From an uncultured Pelagibacteraceae bacterium (GTDB lineage: Bacteria; Pseudomonadota; Alphaproteobacteria; Pelagibacterales; Pelagibacteraceae): a stretch of 38,761 nucleotides of DNA. Numbering within the stretch: the stretch's first letter is position 1; each line of letters starts with the position of its first letter. The notes beneath the pieces are model-generated. The model did no database searches, was not told the origin of the DNA, and saw nothing but the letters and a program-made list of their open reading frames with translations. Where the stretch lies: assembly GCA_902525565.1 (NCBI GenBank), contig CABZHY010000006.1, positions 1-38,761 of the forward strand, read 5' to 3'. A program made the position numbers and the translations under genes. Shown one piece after another: positions 1 through 7,659 of the stretch.

Positions 1-2
1 AA

Positions 3-863
3 AATATTCTTTCTGTAAAATTTGAAAACAAAAAAACTTATTATGGAGGTACAATTCCAGTTGTAAATACAATCTCAGAAATTAGTAAAAATGTCACTTT
101 TGCTTCATTAATTAAAAGTAAGTCAATGTATAAAATTTTAAAAAAAAATATTAACAAAAGTGTAAAGACAAAATTGTTTTATGAAAAAAATTTTAAAGAG
201 ATATTTAAGACTCGTTTTATTGATATAAATAATAAAAAAAAATTTTTTGAATATTATGATTTTAACAACATTCAATACTTTAATTTAGCTTTAAAAAATT
301 ATTTAAATAAAAATTTAAAAAAATTTGATAAGGTAATAATCTGTGATTTTGGTCACGGTTTATTTAATTCTGAAATTGTAGACTTGATTGAGAGCAAAGC
401 TAAATTTATTTGCGCTAATATACAGACAAATTCTGGAAACAGAGGTTATAATTTATTTACAAAATACTCAAAATTAGATCTTTTATGCGTTGATGAGCCT
501 GAATTAAGGTTAGGATTAAAAGAAAAATTTATACCTATAAATAAGTTGATCAATAATAATTCCTTAAAAAAATATAAAAATATAATCGTGACAAGAAGTA
601 TTAATGGTTTAATGATAAAACTTACAAATTCAAAAAATAAATATATAGAATTTCCTGCATTGAATAATAAAGTAATCGATACAATGGGTGCTGGTGATGC
701 AGTTTATAGTTATTGCGCGAGTCTGATTAAAAATACTTTTGATCAAAAAATAATAGCAATAGCTGGTTCAATAGCAGGAGCTATTAAAACCAATATACTT
801 GGACATTCGAAAAACATTAAGATAGAGGATATTAAAAGATCTTTTGATACAATTTTAAAATAA
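3..863 (+). CDS. PfkB/RfaE-type sugar kinase, 5' end missing
   Basis: The frame is open from base 3, so the gene begins before the window; the ATG at 126 is internal. The PfkB signature 2 is clear near the C terminus, DTMGAGDA at about nucleotides 678-701, where the second Asp is the catalytic base of ribokinase-fold kinases. A Gly-rich GGT near bases 45-53 resembles the substrate-binding part of PfkB proteins. The stretch FDKVIICDFGHG and a later DEPELRL recall RfaE/HldE-like kinase domains that phosphorylate a heptose phosphate at C1. The specific substrate is inferred from the neighbouring GmhA-like isomerase and HAD phosphatase. The next gene starts 15 bases later, so it is probably the same operon. 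Confidence 0.75.
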   Translation, partial: NILSVKFENKKTYYGGTIPVVNTISEISKNVTFASLIKSKSMYKILKKNINKSVKTKLFYEKNFKEIFKTRFIDINNKKKFFEYYDFNNIQYFNLALKNYLNKNLKKFDKVIICDFGHGLFNSEIVDLIESKAKFICANIQTNSGNRGYNLFTKYSKLDLLCVDEPELRLGLKEKFIPINKLINNNSLKKYKNIIVTRSINGLMIKLTNSKNKYIEFPALNNKVIDTMGAGDAVYSYCASLIKNTFDQKIIAIAGSIAGAIKTNILGHSKNIKIEDIKRSFDTILK

Positions 864-878
864 TTAGACTTATAAATT

Positions 879-1868
879 ATGAATATATTAGTCACAGGAG
901 GTGCAGGATTTATTGGAAGTCATCTTTGTGAATATTTAAATAAAAAAAAAATAATAAAAAAAATTGTAATTATTGATAATCTAGAGGATGGGAGTAAAAA
1001 AAATCTATCAGCTGTATCAAACTCAAAAAAAATAAAGTTATTTAAATGTGATATTAGAAATCTTAATTCAATAAATCCAAAATTTAAAAATATTGATTGT
1101 GTAGTTCATCTTGCAGCTTTATCAGATATTGTTCCATCTATAACGGACCCAATCAATTATCTTAGCACCAATGTAATTGGCACTATGAATGTGCTTGAAT
1201 GCATGAGGAAAAATAAAGTTAAAAAAATTATCTATGCTGCAAGTTCCTCTTGTTATGGTATACCTAATAAATATCCTACACCAGAAACACAAAAAATTAA
1301 CCCAAAGTATCCTTATGCTTTTTCAAAAAATATTGGTGAGAGAACAATCAAACATTGGTCAAATGTATATGGAATTAATTATATATCTTTAAGACTTTTT
1401 AATGTTTACGGAACAAGATCGAGAACCCATGGAGCTTATGGTGCAGCACTAGGAGTTTTTTTAAAACAGAAATTATCAAATTCACCTCTAACGATAGTTG
1501 GTAACGGTAATCAAAAAAGAGATTTTGTTTATGTTACTGATGTAGCTGAGGCATTCTATTTATCAATAAAATCTAAAATAAATAATAAAATTTTCAATGT
1601 TGGTTCTGGTAAACCTAAATCAGTAAACGAGTTAGCAGGATATATTGGTGGTAAAAAAGTATTTATACCGAAAAGACCAGGCGAACCGTACATTACTCAT
1701 GCTAATATAAAAAATATTAGAAAATACTTAAATTGGAGGCCAAAAATTTCACTGAAAGAGGGTATAAATAAAGTTTTGAAGGAAATAAATTATTGGAAAA
1801 AAGCTCCACTATGGACACCAAAAAAAATTGAACAAACAACAAGAATTTGGTTTAAATATTTAAAATGA
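879..1868 (+). CDS. NAD-dependent nucleotide-sugar epimerase/dehydratase (extended SDR)
   Basis: A 329-residue extended short-chain dehydrogenase/reductase. The dinucleotide-binding GxxGxxG is GGAGFIGSHL at residues 7-16. The active site has SSS at 122-124 and YxxxK with Tyr146 and Lys150. The segment RLFNVYGTRSR and the later RDFVYVTDVAEA are typical of GalE/WbpP-like enzymes that act on UDP- or GDP-linked sugars. The length is normal for the family. It overlaps the following SDR gene by 4 bases (ATGA), so the two are translationally coupled. The exact sugar is not readable from sequence; the setting suggests a surface-glycan precursor. Confidence 0.85.
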   Translation: MNILVTGGAGFIGSHLCEYLNKKKIIKKIVIIDNLEDGSKKNLSAVSNSKKIKLFKCDIRNLNSINPKFKNIDCVVHLAALSDIVPSITDPINYLSTNVIGTMNVLECMRKNKVKKIIYAASSSCYGIPNKYPTPETQKINPKYPYAFSKNIGERTIKHWSNVYGINYISLRLFNVYGTRSRTHGAYGAALGVFLKQKLSNSPLTIVGNGNQKRDFVYVTDVAEAFYLSIKSKINNKIFNVGSGKPKSVNELAGYIGGKKVFIPKRPGEPYITHANIKNIRKYLNWRPKISLKEGINKVLKEINYWKKAPLWTPKKIEQTTRIWFKYLK

Positions 1869-2884
1869 CTCTAAGTAAAAATATTCTAATAACTGGTGGA
1901 TCAGGGTATGTTGGATCAAGACTGTGTGAAAGACTACTAAATAACCAAAATTTAAATATAGTAAATTATGATATTTCACTATTTGGAGATGAGCATCTTC
2001 CAAAAAACAAAAGATATATTTATGTTAAAGATGATCTAAGAAACACTATTAAATTAAATGACATAATAAAAAATCATGAAATTGATACAGTGATTCATTT
2101 AGCATGTATTTCTAATGATCCAACTTTTGAGTTAAAAAGTGATATATCTAAACAGATTAACTATGATTGTTTTGAAGATCTAGTTTCAATATCAAAAAAA
2201 AACAATGTTAGAAAATTTGTTTACGCATCAACGTGTTCTGTCTATGGTATTACTGATACACCTAATGTAACAGAGGAACACGAGTTATTACCAATGACAG
2301 ATTATAATAAATATAAAGCTGAGTGCGAACCAATATTAATAAAGTATCTAGATGACAAATTTACGGGTATTATTATTAGACCAGCAACTGTTTGTGGTTA
2401 TAGTGAAAAAATGAGATTTGATGTAACAGTAAATATATTAACTAATTTTGCATATAACAAAGGTTTTATCAAAGTTCTTGGTGGTGAACAAACAAGACCA
2501 AATATTCACATTGAAGATATGTGTGATTTGTATGAAAATTTAATTGAAATGAGTTTTGAAAATCACAATGGTAGTATTTATAATGCTGGAATAGAAAATT
2601 TAAAAATAATTGAGATAGCAAAAATTATAAAAAATATATTTCAAAAAAGACTCAACAGGAATATAGATATAAATATTGAACCATCAAACGACAAAAGATC
2701 ATATAATATCAATTCCGATAAAATACAAAAAGAACTGGGCTTTAAATTCAAAAGATCTGTCGAAGTAGCTGTAAATGATTTGTTAGACAATTTTTTAAAT
2801 GGAAATCTTGTAGATACTTTTAATTCAAAATGGAGAAATATTGAAGTTTTGAAAGAAAAACAAAATGAATTAAAATTATATTAA
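1865..2884 (+). CDS. NAD-dependent sugar epimerase/reductase (extended SDR), second copy
   Basis: A 339-residue extended SDR, distinct from the preceding one. The nucleotide-binding motif GGSGYVGSRL is at residues 11-20, the active site has Ser122 and Ser125 (ASTCSVYG) and YxxxK at Tyr147/Lys151. A PATVCGYS block follows where GalE-like proteins have the substrate loop. Two different SDRs side by side fit a two-step conversion of one nucleotide sugar, for example dehydration or epimerisation followed by reduction; that is inference. The start ATG overlaps the upstream stop, and the gap to the next gene is 5 bases. Confidence 0.82.
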   Translation: MTLSKNILITGGSGYVGSRLCERLLNNQNLNIVNYDISLFGDEHLPKNKRYIYVKDDLRNTIKLNDIIKNHEIDTVIHLACISNDPTFELKSDISKQINYDCFEDLVSISKKNNVRKFVYASTCSVYGITDTPNVTEEHELLPMTDYNKYKAECEPILIKYLDDKFTGIIIRPATVCGYSEKMRFDVTVNILTNFAYNKGFIKVLGGEQTRPNIHIEDMCDLYENLIEMSFENHNGSIYNAGIENLKIIEIAKIIKNIFQKRLNRNIDINIEPSNDKRSYNINSDKIQKELGFKFKRSVEVAVNDLLDNFLNGNLVDTFNSKWRNIEVLKEKQNELKLY

Positions 2885-2889
2885 TTTAA

Positions 2890-3528
2890 ATGTTAAAGAA
2901 AAAAATTATTAAGTTTCCCGACAATATTAAGAAAATGAAACCTAAAAGTTTTTTTAGCGGTTATTTTAAGACTTTAGAAAAAACTATTAACGAAATTGAC
3001 TTAAACAAAATAGAAAAAATTTATAAAATTTTAAATTCCACAATAAAAAAAAATAATCAAATTTTTGTTGCTGGAAACGGTGGATCTGCAGCTGTTTCAA
3101 ATCACTTATTGTGCGATTTTAATAAAGGAATAAAACTATCAAGTAAAAAGAGGCTCCTACCAAAAGTAATTTCTTTGTCAAGTTCAATAGAAACAATTAC
3201 AGCGATTTCAAATGATATAAGTTATGATGAAATTTTTTCATTCCAGTTAGAAAACTATATAAAAAAAAATGACTGTCTATTTCTTTTTTCTAGTTCTGGT
3301 AAATCAAAAAATATAATAAAAGCTATTAATTTTTGTAAAAATAAAAAAATTAAAGTGATCTTAGTGACAGGTTTTTTAGAAAAAAAAATTAATAAGAACT
3401 ATAAAGTAGATGTTCATCTTGACTTAAATTGTAAAAATTATGGCATTACAGAAGATCTTTTTTCCTCATTAATGCATATGATTGTTCAATCAATAAGACA
3501 CAATTATCAAAAAAATGGGGTGCTATAA
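2890..3528 (+). CDS. GmhA-type SIS-domain phosphosugar isomerase
   Basis: A 212-residue SIS-domain protein. The phosphate-binding loop GNGGSAA at residues 62-68, followed by NHLLCDF, matches phosphoheptose isomerase (GmhA), which converts sedoheptulose 7-phosphate to D-glycero-D-manno-heptose 7-phosphate. The second phosphate site FSSSGKSKN and the C-terminal Glu/His helix (TEDLFSSLMHM) are also present, as in GmhA. The product would feed the RfaE-like kinase encoded upstream. It could be a paralogue for another ketose phosphate, as GmhA-like genes in surface-glycan clusters often are. It lies 6 bases before the HAD gene. Confidence 0.82.
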   Translation: MLKKKIIKFPDNIKKMKPKSFFSGYFKTLEKTINEIDLNKIEKIYKILNSTIKKNNQIFVAGNGGSAAVSNHLLCDFNKGIKLSSKKRLLPKVISLSSSIETITAISNDISYDEIFSFQLENYIKKNDCLFLFSSSGKSKNIIKAINFCKNKKIKVILVTGFLEKKINKNYKVDVHLDLNCKNYGITEDLFSSLMHMIVQSIRHNYQKNGVL

Positions 3529-3534
3529 TTTTGA

Positions 3535-3918
3535 ATGAAAAAAACTATTTTATGTTTAGATATTGATAGTACAATTTGTAAAACTGTTGGAAATAATTAT
3601 CATCAAGCAAAACCTTTTAAAAACAAAATAAGAAAATTAAATCAATTGTATGAGAGTGGATATTATATAAAAATTTTTACCGCAAGATATATGGGTAGAT
3701 GTAATGATAATATTAGATGTGCAAAAAAAAAGGGATTTTTAAAAACAAAAAAACAATTAGATAAATGGAAAGTTAAATATCATGAACTTATTATGGGAAA
3801 ACCTTCCTTTGATATTTTAATTGATGATAAATCTTTAGATTTTAAAAAAAATTGGTTAATCAACTTAGATCAAAAGTTAAAAAACAAAATAAAACTTTTA
3901 AAAAATAACAAAATTTAA
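3535..3918 (+). CDS. Small HAD-family phosphatase, capsule-biosynthesis (EcbF/BcbF) type
   Basis: A 127-residue HAD-like hydrolase without a large cap. Motif I is DIDST with nucleophile Asp9 and acid/base Asp11; motif II is FTAR with Thr49; motif III Lys is in GKPS (Lys89); motif IV is IDDK with Asp97/Asp98. The short architecture and the W-x-V-x-YHEL-x-x-GKP pattern resemble phosphatases of capsule and glycan clusters. A GmhB-like role, dephosphorylating a heptose bisphosphate, is attractive given the neighbouring isomerase and kinase, but this is not proven. The gene ends only 13 bases before the oldest tRNA-derived repeat, so it marks the chromosomal edge of the island array. Confidence 0.78.
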   Translation: MKKTILCLDIDSTICKTVGNNYHQAKPFKNKIRKLNQLYESGYYIKIFTARYMGRCNDNIRCAKKKGFLKTKKQLDKWKVKYHELIMGKPSFDILIDDKSLDFKKNWLINLDQKLKNKIKLLKNNKI

Positions 3919-3931
3919 TTATATTTATTAA

Positions 3932-3983
3932 TGATGGCCCACACAGTTTCGAACTACGGACTTATTGATTGTCAATCAATTCT
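3932..3983 (-). repeat. Decayed tRNA 3'-half copy 1 (distal attachment remnant)
   Basis: This 52-base segment aligns with the 3' half of tRNA-Thr at 10325-10378 but has many substitutions and is 2 bases shorter. The anticodon-stem inverted repeat is kept exactly: ATTGAT at 3964-3969 and ATCAAT at 3975-3980. The five central bases are TGTCA instead of TACAA, which on the minus strand would read anticodon GAC. There is no 5' tRNA half, so it is not a working tRNA. It is interpreted as the original chromosomal 3' end displaced by the first insertion, or as a target from another tRNA. Confidence 0.75.
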
Positions 3984-4034
3984 AAAATTTTAAATAATTA
4001 TAGTTTATAAAGTATATTCGTAAAATATTTTGAC

Positions 4035-4045
4035 TTGGCAACAAT
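4035..4045 (+). repeat. Arm-type site TTGGCAACAAT, island A left end
   Basis: This single clear copy of the GCAACAAT motif sits at the same distance from tRNA copy 1 as the paired sites after copies 2 and 3. The second site, present at 7053-7063 and 9348-9355, has degenerated here. It lies only 25 bases before the first pilin start. Confidence 0.6.
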
Positions 4046-4070
4046 CTGGTATTAGTGATAAAGTTTTTAT

Positions 4071-4574
4071 ATGAAACGAAATGGATTCACGTTAATTGAA
4101 CTCCTTGTAGTAGTAGCCATTATTGGTATATTAGCAGCTGTAGGCGTAGTTGCTTATAATGGGTATACAAGCAGTGCGAAAGCTAATGCTGCAAAAAGCT
4201 GTTATTCTGCAACAGTAAAGTATATCGAAAGTGAAATTGCATTATGCAGTATTGGTAATTCTACCGTTATGGATGGTGAGTTAAGTTGTTCTAACTATAA
4301 TACAGGCACTGGTGCATTTAATACGATGCAAGCTTTAGCAAATGTTAGATCACTGAGAGGGAGTGTAACTCCAGGAGTTGACGAAGGTGTTTTAAAATCA
4401 TTTAGAAATCCCTATGATACCTCATTACCTTGTATAAGATCTAGAACTAATTATGAGCCTGGACAAGTAAGCATCAGTACCAATGGTACAAAATTACAGT
4501 TAAGAGCATGTTATAAAACTGGTTGTGCATCAAAGGATACTACAAGTTTAGATATTGACTTGAGTATAAGATAA
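4071..4574 (+). CDS. Type IV pilin-like protein 1
   Basis: A 167-residue prepilin-like protein. The short basic leader MKRNG is followed directly by FTLIE, the class III signal site where a PilD-type peptidase cuts between Gly5 and Phe6; Glu at mature position 5 is present. The first 24 mature residues (FTLIE to GVVAY) form the hydrophobic assembly helix and are identical in all eight pilin-like genes here. The body contains six Cys, a KYIESE...C..GN pattern shared with pilins 4, 6 and 8, and the FRNPYD motif. It begins the cargo of island A, and the next pilin starts 1 base after its stop. No pilus motor or secretin genes are nearby, so assembly must use machinery encoded elsewhere. Confidence 0.88.
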   Translation: MKRNGFTLIELLVVVAIIGILAAVGVVAYNGYTSSAKANAAKSCYSATVKYIESEIALCSIGNSTVMDGELSCSNYNTGTGAFNTMQALANVRSLRGSVTPGVDEGVLKSFRNPYDTSLPCIRSRTNYEPGQVSISTNGTKLQLRACYKTGCASKDTTSLDIDLSIR

Positions 4575-4575
4575 A

Positions 4576-5118
4576 ATGAAAAAAAAAGGTTTTACACTTA
4601 TTGAGCTTTTAGTAGTTGTTGCTATCATTGGTATTCTTGCTGCAGTAGGAGTAGTTGCTTATAATGGGTATACTAATTCTGCTAAAAAAAATACAGTTTG
4701 GTCAAATCACGCAAAATTTTTAAAATGGGTAAATTCCAAATATATGATGTGCGTGATTGATGAGAGTGCGTCAGTAGAGTTGGCACAGGGTTGTAAATCT
4801 GACGGCAAAGGTGGTTTTACTAATTGTAGCACTATACAAACATCTTGCTCAGACATTTTCAATGGAAGAGTTACTTCACATACTAACAATATTTGGAAAT
4901 ATTGGTATTTTCAAGTAGGTGCAAGAAATCCTTTTGGAGCAATGGTAAATGGGAACATGGCAATTGGACACGGTGATTCAGAAAATTGGTGTAAAACTCG
5001 TATGTCAAGATGTGCAGGCTATAATGATTATTATTGTAACTCGGCAACAGATTGTAAATTATGTGGATACGATGGTATAGAAATTAGATGTTCTAAATTT
5101 AAATTAGACTTAAGATAA
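4576..5118 (+). CDS. Type IV pilin-like protein 2
   Basis: A 180-residue pilin-like protein with leader MKKKG and the invariant FTLIE to GVVAY helix, followed by NGYTNSAKK. The body is different from pilin 1: it is Cys-rich (ten Cys), with a dense cluster near the C terminus, and includes ARNPFG, a variant of the (K/R)NP(Y/F/H) motif found in six of the eight proteins. This suggests a disulfide-stabilised globular domain exposed on the pilus or at its tip. The start codon is fixed by alignment with the family. No Shine-Dalgarno sequence is obvious. The following pilin begins 15 bases later. Confidence 0.87.
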   Translation: MKKKGFTLIELLVVVAIIGILAAVGVVAYNGYTNSAKKNTVWSNHAKFLKWVNSKYMMCVIDESASVELAQGCKSDGKGGFTNCSTIQTSCSDIFNGRVTSHTNNIWKYWYFQVGARNPFGAMVNGNMAIGHGDSENWCKTRMSRCAGYNDYYCNSATDCKLCGYDGIEIRCSKFKLDLR

Positions 5119-5133
5119 TAAATTAAAAAAAAG

Positions 5134-5637
5134 TTGAACAGAAAAGCTTTCACCCTAATAGAACTTCTAGTCGTTGTAGCAATTATAGGTATCCTAGCTG
5201 CAGTAGGAGTAGTTGCTTATAATGGTTATACTAATAGCGCAAAAGAAAATGCCGTAAAAGCTAATCATAAAAATATTGTAAAAGATTTATCTGCAAGAAT
5301 GTTATGGTGTCAGTTAGGAAATAGTTATTACACTTACAAAGATTATAATGGCTCAGGTGCATACATTGATTGTAATTATGCAACATGGTCATTAACTGGG
5401 AACCTATCTCTTTACTATAAAACATTTTTTAAAAACCCACATGGTGCTGTTAATGGGGCATGGGATTATTCAACTTACTTTGTTGGAAGAAATCAAATAC
5501 CAACATCGTGTAGTGCAACTCAATTAGGATATACCTTTTTAACTAGTTTCGATGTTCCGCGTGCATACTTTAAAGTTGCTACATGTTACGAACTAAATAA
5601 AGGACCTTTAATAAATGATGTTGATAGATATCCATAA
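5134..5637 (+). CDS. Type IV pilin-like protein 3 (TTG start)
   Basis: A 167-residue pilin-like protein. Alignment of the leader (MNRKA before FTLIE) places the start at a TTG codon; no ATG fits at this position. The processing residue before Phe is Ala rather than Gly, which prepilin peptidases often tolerate. The invariant helix is followed by a body rich in Tyr and Asn, with FKNPHG as the conserved NP motif and four Cys. Its last 23 bases overlap the ATG of the next pilin if that gene starts at 5615. The weak start codon could lower its expression relative to its neighbours. Confidence 0.85.
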   Translation: MNRKAFTLIELLVVVAIIGILAAVGVVAYNGYTNSAKENAVKANHKNIVKDLSARMLWCQLGNSYYTYKDYNGSGAYIDCNYATWSLTGNLSLYYKTFFKNPHGAVNGAWDYSTYFVGRNQIPTSCSATQLGYTFLTSFDVPRAYFKVATCYELNKGPLINDVDRYP

Positions 5638-6172
5638 AAAAATTAACTGCAAAGCATTCACATTAATAGAACTCCTAGTTGTTGTAGCCATCATTGGTAT
5701 TCTTGCTGCAGTAGGAGTGGTTGCTTATAATGGGTATACGTATAGTGCAAGAGTTTCTGTTGCAAAAAATAATTATCAAAAAGTTGTTAAAACAATTCAG
5801 GCAGAAATGAAAAAGTGTGATCTTGGTGAAAATCAAGTAATGGGTTTTATATCTTGCTCATTAACTGCTGAACAAAGACAGGGCGCACTTACCAACAGTG
5901 CAAATACTGCAAAGATTCAAAATTTTTTTTCTGGAATGAAAAATCCTTATTGTGGAAATTTACATAGTTGTGCCGCACCTGAAGATCCACCGATTTATAC
6001 AGGAACACCTGGAGCGCCAGGATGGATTGGAATTTCATCTAATGCTGTACCTCTTGGAGTTTATATTGCTAGTCCAGTAACCTATTATAGAGATGGAACA
6101 AAAGTTGAATTAAGTTGTACAAGATTTCCTAATGATTCAGGTTGTAAAAATGTATTTATTCCTATTGAATAG
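5615..6172 (+). CDS. Type IV pilin-like protein 4
   Basis: A pilin-like protein of 185 residues from the ATG at 5615. Where the paralogues have ATG just before the leader, this gene has ATT (KINCKA before FTLIE), so translation must begin upstream at 5615 or 5618 inside pilin 3, giving a 14-residue leader, or at a rare ATT. The mature N-terminal helix is invariant. The body has the TIQAEMKKC.LGE pattern seen in pilins 1, 6 and 8, the MKNPYC motif, and a Pro/Gly-rich stretch. Residue -1 is Ala. It is the last pilin of island A; a secreted-protein gene follows after 50 bases. Confidence 0.84.
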   Translation: MMLIDIHKKINCKAFTLIELLVVVAIIGILAAVGVVAYNGYTYSARVSVAKNNYQKVVKTIQAEMKKCDLGENQVMGFISCSLTAEQRQGALTNSANTAKIQNFFSGMKNPYCGNLHSCAAPEDPPIYTGTPGAPGWIGISSNAVPLGVYIASPVTYYRDGTKVELSCTRFPNDSGCKNVFIPIE

Positions 6173-6222
6173 AAAATATGATTGATAGATTTATTAACAT
6201 TAAAATTAAGGTTTAGAGAATA

Positions 6223-6816
6223 ATGAAAAAATTTTTAGGGATGGTGGTGCTGGGTTTGTTGTGGATTATTCCAGTATCAGCTGATGAAAGATTTATTCCA
6301 TTAGAATTGTTTACTGGCGGAGAAATAAGGAATGATACAGAAATTAAATATACACCAGCAGATAAAATTTTTGGTGAGAAGCGAAGAAAAAAAATTATAG
6401 GCCCTCAAGATTGGAAAAATCCTTTCTCAAAAGAAATCATTAAAGTTTATAAAAGAACTCAAAAAAATAGAGAGGGGAGAGTAAAGAAAACACAATTATT
6501 TACAGTTACTAACGATGGTCAATGCATGGGTAGAGTATACGATCAAAGAAGATCAAAAACTAAGTATATAAAGAATGGCTGTAAATTTCCTTTAGGTTTT
6601 TGGAAAAAGAGTGAAACAAGAAAATTTTCTGTAACAGATTCTGGAAAATCAAGAACTGTAGAATTAAAAATATTAAAACTTGGAAAAAAACCAACAGACT
6701 GCGTTAAATATAATTGGAAATTATTTGATACGAGTGGAAATAAATTAGCAGATAATGATTATAAATTTTGTAAAAATAGAGCAATGACTAGTTTAAAGAT
6801 TCGAAAAATTAAATAA
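6223..6816 (+). CDS. Secreted basic protein of unknown function
   Basis: A 197-residue protein that I do not assign to a family. It has a standard Sec signal peptide: MKK, a hydrophobic core FLGMVVLGLLWII, and a likely cut after VSA at residue 20. The mature part is Lys/Arg-rich, has four Cys and looks soluble and periplasmic or extracellular. The nucleotides encoding the signal peptide closely resemble those of the gene at 9814, while the bodies differ. It is the last gene of island A and ends about 120 bases before tRNA copy 2. A role linked to the pilins is possible but not shown. Confidence 0.75.
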   Translation: MKKFLGMVVLGLLWIIPVSADERFIPLELFTGGEIRNDTEIKYTPADKIFGEKRRKKIIGPQDWKNPFSKEIIKVYKRTQKNREGRVKKTQLFTVTNDGQCMGRVYDQRRSKTKYIKNGCKFPLGFWKKSETRKFSVTDSGKSRTVELKILKLGKKPTDCVKYNWKLFDTSGNKLADNDYKFCKNRAMTSLKIRKIK

Positions 6817-6850
6817 CTAAATGAAAATTATTTTAAAATTAGAAAAAATC

Positions 6851-6872
6851 TTGCAACAATTCTGCTACACTT
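6851..6872 (+). repeat. Arm-type sites, island A right end (decayed)
   Basis: TTGCAACAAT at 6851-6860 is followed by CTGCTACACTT at 6862-6872, one helical turn away. This corresponds to the last two sites of the intact triple clusters at 9142-9172 and 10239-10270, with one base changed in the second site. Confidence 0.6.
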
Positions 6873-6936
6873 AAAGTTAGAATTAAATTAAATCTAGATT
6901 TAGCAAAAATAATTAGTGTTAATTATATTAAGTATG

Positions 6937-6990
6937 TCGTGCCCCCGCACAGATTCGAACCGCGGACCTATTGATTACAAATCAATTGCT
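6937..6990 (-). repeat. tRNA-Thr 3'-half copy 2 (attachment remnant)
   Basis: A 54-base copy of the 3' half of tRNA-Thr, with two mismatches to 10325-10378. One mismatch changes the encoded CCA end to CGA. It includes the complete T arm and the anticodon-stem inverted repeat ATTGAT/ATCAAT (6970-6975 and 6981-6986) with spacer TACAA. Homology to the intact tRNA stops after CAATTGCT, where island sequence begins. It separates islands A and B. Confidence 0.88.
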
Positions 6991-7011
6991 AAAGTTTAAA
7001 TAAACATTTGT

Positions 7012-7063
7012 TTGCAACAATAATCATAAAATACTTTTGAGTTGGCAACAATCTGGCAACAAT
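7012..7063 (+). repeat. Arm-type site cluster, island B left end
   Basis: Three copies of the motif: TTGCAACAAT at 7012-7021, TTGGCAACAAT at 7042-7052 and CTGGCAACAAT at 7053-7063. The last two are spaced by 11 bases, one DNA turn. The same arrangement occurs at 9303-9355. This fits arm-binding sites of a tyrosine integrase or sites for an excisionase. Confidence 0.68.
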
Positions 7064-7077
7064 GGTAGAGTTTTTTT

Positions 7078-7659
7078 ATGAAACGAAATGGTTTCACTCT
7101 AATAGAACTCTTAGTCGTAGTAGCCATCATAGGAATACTAGCTGCAGTAGGGGTTGTTGCTTACGGAAAATACACAACTTCTGCAAAAATAACTGCTGCC
7201 AAACAACAACATAAACAAATTGTTAATTTTATAAAATCAAGCTATGCTCAGTGTGCTCTGGGAGAAAATTACATAGTTATGAAAACGTGTGATTATGGTG
7301 GATTCCCTTGTAACGGTTTGAAAGTTGGAAAAAATAGTACACCTGATGAAATTAACCGACCATGCAAGAGTGGGTCAGGCAGTGCATCAAATTCATCTTA
7401 TCATTTTGTGTTTCATTTTAATTATAGCCAAATGAAAAATCCATATGGTTTGGATGGACCTACTGGAGCAAATATAGGAGGCAAAATGAAAGACCAATGT
7501 TGTCTTATGCAAAGCTGGGATCCAAGAACACTTGGAAGGACACACATATGGAATAATTGGCCTGATTCTAAAATTTCAATCAAAACTAACATTGGAGATA
7601 CCAGTGGTAACAACAAATATATTATTGATGAGGTTGATTGGCCCAAAAGTGGTTTTTAA
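7078..7659 (+). CDS. Type IV pilin-like protein 5
   Basis: A 193-residue pilin-like protein, the longest of the set. Leader MKRNG and helix FTLIE to GVVAY are as in pilin 1, and the upstream bases also match pilin 1 (both start directly after the arm-site region). After the helix it departs from the usual NGYT to GKYT. The body has seven Cys including an adjacent pair (QCCL), the MKNPYG motif and many Gly/Ser. The stop codon TAA overlaps the ATG of the next gene. It is first in the island B pilin series. Confidence 0.88.
   Translation: MKRNGFTLIELLVVVAIIGILAAVGVVAYGKYTTSAKITAAKQQHKQIVNFIKSSYAQCALGENYIVMKTCDYGGFPCNGLKVGKNSTPDEINRPCKSGSGSASNSSYHFVFHFNYSQMKNPYGLDGPTGANIGGKMKDQCCLMQSWDPRTLGRTHIWNNWPDSKISIKTNIGDTSGNNKYIIDEVDWPKSGF

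Larger units (their letters stand above)
3984..6990. mobile_element. tRNA-Thr-anchored mini-island A (integrase-less)
   Basis: A unit of about 3.0 kb between the cores of tRNA fragments 1 and 2. The left end has diverged arm sequence with one GCAACAAT-type site (4035-4045); the right end has a decayed arm cluster at 6851-6872. Cargo is four pilin-like genes in a row and one secreted basic protein, all on the + strand, opposite to the tRNA. No recombinase, replicase or packaging gene is seen. It is the most diverged of the three units and lies furthest from the intact tRNA, as expected for the oldest insertion. Confidence 0.65.

Noticed and set aside
941..962. Long A-runs in sugar genes as phase-variation tracts
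   Set aside because: Runs of seven to nine A are frequent throughout this AT-rich window, including in core genes, and no frame is interrupted.
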